Of a stretch of DNA of 64,000 nt, positions 59,500 through 64,000 are shown piece by piece. The DNA comes from CAVVUF01 sp963751425 (GTDB lineage Bacteria; Chloroflexota; Anaerolineae; Anaerolineales; UBA4823). Where the stretch lies: NCBI GenBank assembly GCA_963751425.1, contig CAVVUF010000001.1, positions 1,612,001-1,676,000 on the forward strand, in the 5' to 3' direction. The notes under the pieces were generated by a model. The model worked only from the letters and a program-made list of their open reading frames with translations. It did no database searches and was not told the DNA's origin. Made by a program: the position numbers and the translations under genes. Positions within the stretch are counted from its first letter, which is position 1, and every line of letters begins with the position of its first letter.

Positions 59500-61875
59500 T
59501 CACCATCCCCAGGGGCAGCAAGCCCGCCCCGCATATTCCATTTCTTGGGGAAGCGGGCTGTTGGTAGGGGCGCTGGATATCGCGGGCGTTTCTGGCAGGG
59601 ATTCGGGGGTTTCCTCCTGGCTCACCGCAATGGGTGTGGCAGCGGGTGTCGCCTCGGTCGGTTCCGGCTCCTTTTTCCCCAGCAGGCTAACAGGAGGCAC
59701 CTGCTCATCTGCTCCCACCACCTCGTAAGCCACGCCGTCGGAAAGGAGGATCACCCTCTCACCCAGCGCGAACGCCGCTCCAACCTCGGCCCGCCCCTGG
59801 GCCAGTGAAAAATAATCCTCGGATAGGAAAGGCACCTTGACCGTTTGCATGCTTTCCGGGTCATATGCCGTATCCCTCCACACATTGTCTGCGAACACAA
59901 AGGTATGCGACCCCACCACCCGGACCACATTAGCAGCCTCAGCCAGCGGTGCCTGCACGCTTTCCGCCCCCGCCATGGCTCCCTCATCCGCCGCCTTGCG
60001 CACAGCATCTTGCCCTGAGACCTCAGCAGGAGCTGCGTTCATCTGGTTGAAGGTTTCCTTGGCAATCTCCTCCTGCGCGGCTGCGCCGAGCGCCATGTCC
60101 TCTGTTACCAGGTAAGAGGTATAGGGGGTCACAATTCCATAGCGGATGCTCAAGCGCACAATCTGGTTAATCGTCTCTTGATCGGCACCTTCCAGGCGCA
60201 CCTTGTTCAATAAATACCCGATCTTGCGCGTTGCCCACAAGCGCGGCAGCGCCTGCAAGGTTTCAATGTTCTCGCGGCTGTCCTGTTCGAAGACTTGCTC
60301 GGGGTAGTGGAAGCTTTGCACCTGGTTGTTGATTTCTCCTGTCAGGGTGACCGTGACTGTACCTCCCTGCTTGTAGCGCCCAACAGCCACAATCTGGCTG
60401 CCCAAGAACAAATCGGGCAGAGGCGATGGATAGAGATCGTAGGTGGAGAGATCGCCGAACGAAAGCTCCAGGTTCGTCAGCACCGGTGTGCTGATCTTGG
60501 TATAGAACGCCGAAAGATTCTCGTCCAACTTTTCATCTGGATGCACATAGGAGCTGGCGCCATGCTGCTCCTGTGCCAGCGAGTCGAGCAAGAAAGTGTC
60601 CACATCGTACCCCACTCCGAATGCGAACAGGCGCAAGTTATCGGGGGCAGACTGTTGGAAGTTGTCCAGGATCTTCTGGCTGTCGGTCTCTCCCTCGGTG
60701 GGCAAGCCGTCCGTCAGAAAGATCACATAGGTGGGCCGCTCACCTTCTGCCATGGCAGCCGCTTCGAGCAAAGCCCGGTTGATATCCGTGCTGCCCATCG
60801 CGCTCAGCTGGTCCACCCAGGGCAGCGCCTCCTTGGCTTCTGAAGCAGGTCGCAGGCTGCGCGCATACGTTTCCAGTCCCGTACTGAAAGTGATGATATT
60901 GAAACGATCCTCCTCGTTGAGATGCTGAAGGATATACCCCAGGGCCTCTTGCGCCTGCCCGAATTTCTCTCCCTCCATGCTCCCCGAGCGGTCCAGCACC
61001 AGCAGCACATCCTTTGGCAGCGTCTGCGTTCCCACCCCCGGTCGCGGCGCCAGGAGCACTAAAAAGAACCCATCCCGATCGACCGCGTCCGAAGGATCGC
61101 GATAAGTTAGTAAATGAAAAGCCTCGCTTTCGCCCAAGGAATAATAGAGGCCAAAATCCGTATCCGGCAGCACGTTGTTCTCTTCATACCCTGCGGTGAC
61201 ATGCTGGTCATTCTCCCGTGAAACCACAATATTATGCGAGGGGGAGTAAACTGCTCGAATGGCTTCCTGCGAACGGATATCGACATTGACAGATACGCTC
61301 TCCAGGGGGGTCAACGAAAACTTTTCTGTGCTCAGCGGATACACATACCGCACCAGGCCCTGGTCTGCGGTCAATACCTGCGAATACTCTAGCTCGATCC
61401 GCCGCTCACCGCCTGGGTCGATCGGAAAGATGTGCGCTTGAACAGCCCCGCGGTCCACATATTCAAGTAATGCGGGGTCGCGCAGGCTTCGCACAATCTC
61501 TTCATAGGTGCTGCGCGCCTGCTCCGCATCCAATACCTTACCTTCTACCGCCTTCCCGTCGATCCACAGTGTAAAATTTGTCACCACCGCATCACTTGGG
61601 ATCGGGAAAATATAGCTACCCTCGATCGGATAGGCATTGGGATTATAGAAAACCTGGTCCACGTGCGTGACCGCCACCTGGTCTTGAATTGTCACGGTCA
61701 CATGGTGGTAGCGGATTTCAAGCTGCTCGATCGGGATCGGTCCTGGCAAGCAAGGCCCAGGATCACAGATCGGCGGGTCAGGGATAATAATCCCATCTGC
61801 CCGCGCTAGCCGCGGAAATGCTAAAACCAAACCTACAAAAATAAATAGTATAACCAGGTAAAATAGCTGTTTCAT
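59500..61875 (-). CDS. Surface VIT/VWA-domain protein
   Basis: Start at ATG 61875 with AGGAGG upstream; the frame is open to 61971. A signal peptide (residues 1-26) is followed by a VIT domain (VEGSYIFPIPSDAVVTNFTL; LDAEQARSTYEEIVR) and a von Willebrand A domain with MIDAS DVLLVLDRSGSMEGEKF. A C-terminal Pro/Thr/Glu linker follows. The last six codons are out of frame: with one more G near 59523-59530 the end is GLLPLGMVIATGWLRARRRM, a membrane anchor, with stop at 59462. It is like inter-alpha-trypsin-inhibitor-type bacterial adhesion or sensing proteins. Role unknown. Confidence 0.88.
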   Translation of the reverse strand: MKQLFYLVILFIFVGLVLAFPRLARADGIIIPDPPICDPGPCLPGPIPIEQLEIRYHHVTVTIQDQVAVTHVDQVFYNPNAYPIEGSYIFPIPSDAVVTNFTLWIDGKAVEGKVLDAEQARSTYEEIVRSLRDPALLEYVDRGAVQAHIFPIDPGGERRIELEYSQVLTADQGLVRYVYPLSTEKFSLTPLESVSVNVDIRSQEAIRAVYSPSHNIVVSRENDQHVTAGYEENNVLPDTDFGLYYSLGESEAFHLLTYRDPSDAVDRDGFFLVLLAPRPGVGTQTLPKDVLLVLDRSGSMEGEKFGQAQEALGYILQHLNEEDRFNIITFSTGLETYARSLRPASEAKEALPWVDQLSAMGSTDINRALLEAAAMAEGERPTYVIFLTDGLPTEGETDSQKILDNFQQSAPDNLRLFAFGVGYDVDTFLLDSLAQEQHGASSYVHPDEKLDENLSAFYTKISTPVLTNLELSFGDLSTYDLYPSPLPDLFLGSQIVAVGRYKQGGTVTVTLTGEINNQVQSFHYPEQVFEQDSRENIETLQALPRLWATRKIGYLLNKVRLEGADQETINQIVRLSIRYGIVTPYTSYLVTEDMALGAAAQEEIAKETFNQMNAAPAEVSGQDAVRKAADEGAMAGAESVQAPLAEAANVVRVVGSHTFVFADNVWRDTAYDPESMQTVKVPFLSEDYFSLAQGRAEVGAAFALGERVILLSDGVAYEVVGADEQVPPVSLLGKKEPEPTEATPAATPIAVSQEETPESLPETPAISSAPTNSPLPQEMEYAGRACCPWGW

Positions 61876-62084
61876 CTTATGCCTCCTGACAAACTTTCCC
61901 TTGCCCCTTATCCCCTGCCCCCTGATGCAGCAGGACAAGGGATATGGTTGTGTTGCTGCTACCCATCCCAAAGACGCCCTTCAATCCCAAAAAGTTCCAG
62001 TGGTATAATCAAACCTTGCCAAAATAGGGACTCTTCCGCAGGAAAATCCAAAGAGCCTCAGTTAATTGAACGAAGAAGGTTGCA

Positions 62085-62606
62085 ATGTTAGACAAACTTG
62101 CTGGAATTGAAAGCCGTTATCAAGAACTCATCAAGCTTCTTGAAGAGGTTGGGGACGACTACCAGCGCGCTGCCGAATTGAACAAAGAGCGCACTGATTT
62201 AGAGCCGGTCTATGACAAATGTGTGGAATACCGGCAGGCCCTGCAGCATTTAGAAGAAGCTCAGCTCATCAAAGATGGTGATGATCAGGACCTGCGCATC
62301 CTGGCTGAGGCGGAAATTCTCGAGCTTGAGCCAGCCATCAGCCACATCGAAAGCGAATTGAAAAATATGCTCCTGCCAAAGGACAAACGGGATGCCCGCA
62401 ATGTCATCATGGAAATCCGCGCCGGCACCGGCGGTGATGAAGCCGCCTTGTTCGCCGCTGATTTATTTCGCATGTACAGCCGCTACGCTGAAAACCGCCG
62501 CTGGGCGATCGATGTGCTCTCCTCGAGCGAGATCGGCATCGGCGGTTACAAAGAAATTATCTTCAATGTCAAAGGGCGCAGGCGCCTATTCCCGCCTGAA
62601 ATATGA
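62085..62606 (+). CDS. prfA: Peptide chain release factor 1, N-terminal fragment
   Basis: Release factor 1 domain 1 (LAGIESRYQELIKLLEEVGD) and the start of domain 2 with MEIRAGTGGDEAALFAADLF. The frame breaks at GGG 62574-62576, which should be GG; the true reading is FNVKGAGAYSRLKYESGVHR. As RF1 is essential, this is almost surely a sequence error. The intact gene is 62085-63159, about 357 residues. Ribosome site AGAAGG precedes the ATG. Confidence 0.95.
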   Translation: MLDKLAGIESRYQELIKLLEEVGDDYQRAAELNKERTDLEPVYDKCVEYRQALQHLEEAQLIKDGDDQDLRILAEAEILELEPAISHIESELKNMLLPKDKRDARNVIMEIRAGTGGDEAALFAADLFRMYSRYAENRRWAIDVLSSSEIGIGGYKEIIFNVKGRRRLFPPEI

Positions 62607-63159
62607 ATCCGGTGTCCACCGTGTCCAGCGCGTGCCTGTCACCGAATCCTCAGGACGCATCCATACCTCCACCGCCACGGTTGCCGTGCTCGCCGAAGTG
62701 GACGAAGTCGAGGTTGACATCCCCGAAAGCGATATCAATATTGATGTATTCCGTTCTTCCGGCGCGGGCGGGCAGAACGTGCAGAAGAACGCCACCGCCG
62801 TGCGCATCACTCACCTCCCTACCGGCATCGTGGTCGCCTGCCAGGATGAGCGTTCGCAGCTCCAAAACAAAATGCGCGCCATGAGCATTTTGCGCGCCCG
62901 TCTCTACGAGATTGAAGAAGAAAAACGCCGCCTCTCCATCGAAGAAGACCGCCGTTCCCAGGTGGGCACCGGCGAGCGCTCTGAAAAAATCCGCACCTAT
63001 AACTACCCTCAATCGCGGGTTACCGATCACCGCATCAACTTATCCACTTATAATATCTCCGGCTTCATGGCTGGCAACCTGGACGAGTTCATCGAAGAGC
63101 TTTCCACCCGCGATGAAACCGAACGCTTATCAGCCATTAGCGTCGAAGATGAGGCATGA
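62578..63159 (+). CDS. prfA: Peptide chain release factor 1, C-terminal fragment
   Basis: Continues prfA from 62085. It contains the RF1-type stop recognition region (VPVTESSGRIHTSTATVAVL) and the GGQ motif in SSGAGGQNVQKNATAVRITH that releases the peptide. RF1 reads UAA and UAG. RF2 would read UGA, so a UGA used for selenocysteine at 33176 need not clash with this factor. It overlaps prmC by four bases. Confidence 0.93.
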   Translation, partial: AGAYSRLKYESGVHRVQRVPVTESSGRIHTSTATVAVLAEVDEVEVDIPESDINIDVFRSSGAGGQNVQKNATAVRITHLPTGIVVACQDERSQLQNKMRAMSILRARLYEIEEEKRRLSIEEDRRSQVGTGERSEKIRTYNYPQSRVTDHRINLSTYNISGFMAGNLDEFIEELSTRDETERLSAISVEDEA

Positions 63160-63839
63160 TCGGCAATCGTCTCCCTTTGCTCCGCCAGCAGCTCGAACCC
63201 TATAGTGACACCGCCAACCTGGATGCCCAGGTGTTATTGGCGCATCTCCTCGAAAAACCGCGCGCCTGGGTGCTGGCTCATCCCGAAGTCCAGCTCACCA
63301 GCGATCAGGAACAATCCTTAACCCACGCCCTGGAGCGCCTGCAAAATGGTGAGCCGTTACCTTACGTGCTCGGAGAATGGGAGTTCTTCGGGTTAAGTTT
63401 CCAGGTCACCCCGGCTGTCCTCATCCCCCGTCCCGAAACAGAATTGCTGGTCGAGCAGGCCCTAAAGGCGCTGCAAGCCCGCCCTAATATCCTTTCCATC
63501 GCCTCGCAGCAGCTTTGCCTCGCCGATATCGGCACAGGCTCAGGCTGCATCGCCATTTCGCTGGCATACCACCTCCCCGGCGTCCAAATTCTTGCCACAG
63601 ATCTCTCCAATGCAGCTCTGCAAGTCGCCCGCCTCAACGCCCGCCGCCACCAGGTGTCCGACCGCACCCGCTTCCTGCAAGCCGACCTGCTGGACGCCAT
63701 CGCTCCAATCCCCACCTTCCACCTCCTCTGCGCCAACCTTCCCTACATTCCCCAGGCAGCTCTCGCCAGCCTGCCGGTCTTCAAGCACGAGCCTTCCCTG
63801 GCACTCGACGGTGGACCGGACGGCCTGAAGTTGGATTGA
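63156..63839 (+). CDS. prmC: Release factor glutamine methyltransferase PrmC, main fragment
   Basis: An N-terminal helical domain (LLAHLLEKPRAWVLAHPEVQ) leads to YVLGEWEFFGLSFQVTPAVL and the SAM-binding LCLADIGTGSGCIAISLAYH. The catalytic NPPY motif is NLPYIPQ, a form I associate with this phylum. It methylates the Gln of the GGQ motif of RF1/RF2, and is coupled to prfA by an ATGA overlap. An extra G at 63833-63834 causes the false stop; the gene continues to the window edge. Confidence 0.93.
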   Translation: MIGNRLPLLRQQLEPYSDTANLDAQVLLAHLLEKPRAWVLAHPEVQLTSDQEQSLTHALERLQNGEPLPYVLGEWEFFGLSFQVTPAVLIPRPETELLVEQALKALQARPNILSIASQQLCLADIGTGSGCIAISLAYHLPGVQILATDLSNAALQVARLNARRHQVSDRTRFLQADLLDAIAPIPTFHLLCANLPYIPQAALASLPVFKHEPSLALDGGPDGLKLD

Positions 63840-64000
63840 CCGGCTGCTGCACGCGGCCCGGTCTCGCCTGGCGCCTGGAGGTTTGCTGCTCCTCGAGATC
63901 GAAGCCTCCCAGGGTCAATCGGCTTCTGCCCTTGCCCGGCGAGTTTTTCCCGCCGCCTCCATCCGCCTCCTGCCTGACCTGGCCGGTCGTGACCGCCTGG
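63836..64000 (+). CDS. prmC: PrmC, C-terminal fragment cut by window edge
   Basis: In the shifted frame the PrmC end reads IDRLLHAARSRLAPGGLLLL, EIEASQGQSASALARR and LLPDLAGRDRL, as expected for the last strands of the methyltransferase. The gene leaves the window before its stop codon. Confidence 0.8.
   Translation, partial: MTGCCTRPGLAWRLEVCCSSRSKPPRVNRLLPLPGEFFPPPPSASCLTWPVVTAW

Noticed and set aside
59395..60843. Several plus-strand frames opposite the VIT/VWA gene
   Set aside because: The minus-strand frame has clear domains and a ribosome site; the plus frames have neither.
62570..62606. Programmed frameshift in a release factor gene
   Set aside because: Programmed shifts are known in prfB near codon 25 at a CTTTGA site. 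Here the gene is RF1-like and the break is an extra G in a GGG run.

Overview
The window looks like a chromosomal segment from a Chloroflexota bacterium of the Anaerolineae type. This is inferred from gene content: many LysM/M23 lipoproteins, a SARP-type regulator, an NLPY-type PrmC, Pro/Thr-rich lipoprotein linkers, and sigma/anti-sigma pairs built as in that group. Genes lie in alternating blocks. Plus: 2-9870, 14008-18091, 18399-20486, 27508-29155, 34896-37020, 45781-49612 and 62085-end. Minus: 9923-13881, 20660-27428, 29158-34772, 37044-45613 and 49674-61875. I see no rRNA, tRNA or CRISPR array.

Layout. 2-9870: tail of a Cys-cluster protein, NAD kinase joined to a B-box membrane protein, RecN, a large SARP/AAA/TPR regulator, and a penicillin-binding-protein homologue that has lost its active-site motifs. 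9923-13881: HtrA-like lipoprotein protease, Nudix hydrolase, anti-sigma and ECF sigma factor. 14008-17095: zinc metallopeptidase, HAD phosphatase and a secreted repeat protein. 17100-20600: a worn accessory region with a SnoaL-like gene, gene remnants and an IS1182-type transposase next to a broken lipoprotein gene. 20660-27428: TPR protein, DNA polymerase I, and a receiver/roadblock protein ending in a degenerate IS200-type transposase fold. 27508-34772: lytic transglycosylase, M23 peptidase, Rho, a three-gene redox operon whose first gene is a candidate selenoprotein, and a second ECF sigma/anti-sigma pair. 34896-45613: ADP-forming acyl-CoA synthetase, M20 peptidase, PfkB kinase, then three paralogous LysM/M23 proteins around a lipoprotein with a cysteine-peptidase-like and a beta-lactamase-like domain. 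45781-61875: FTCD, CapA-like protein, dCTP deaminase, ComEA-like protein, S1-domain protein, membrane GAF/HTH regulator, GNAT, purine nucleoside phosphorylase, threonine aldolase, RluD, LspA, CDP-alcohol phosphatidyltransferase and VIT/VWA protein. 62085-end: prfA and prmC.

The strongest unusual signal is at 32957-33622. A protein disulfide oxidoreductase has an in-frame TGA exactly at the first cysteine of its C-terminal CPYC site. The frame continues unchanged, and a perfect 6-bp stem with a G-containing loop starts 11 nt after the TGA, as in a bacterial SECIS. This predicts a UPYC selenoprotein, co-transcribed with a TlpA-like thioredoxin and an OsmC-like protein.

A caution for all gene models: about twenty single-base frameshifts break otherwise well-conserved genes, including the essential prfA and prmC. 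Several sit in short homopolymers. They look like sequence errors rather than gene decay, so the split genes below are given as fragments and described as one gene.
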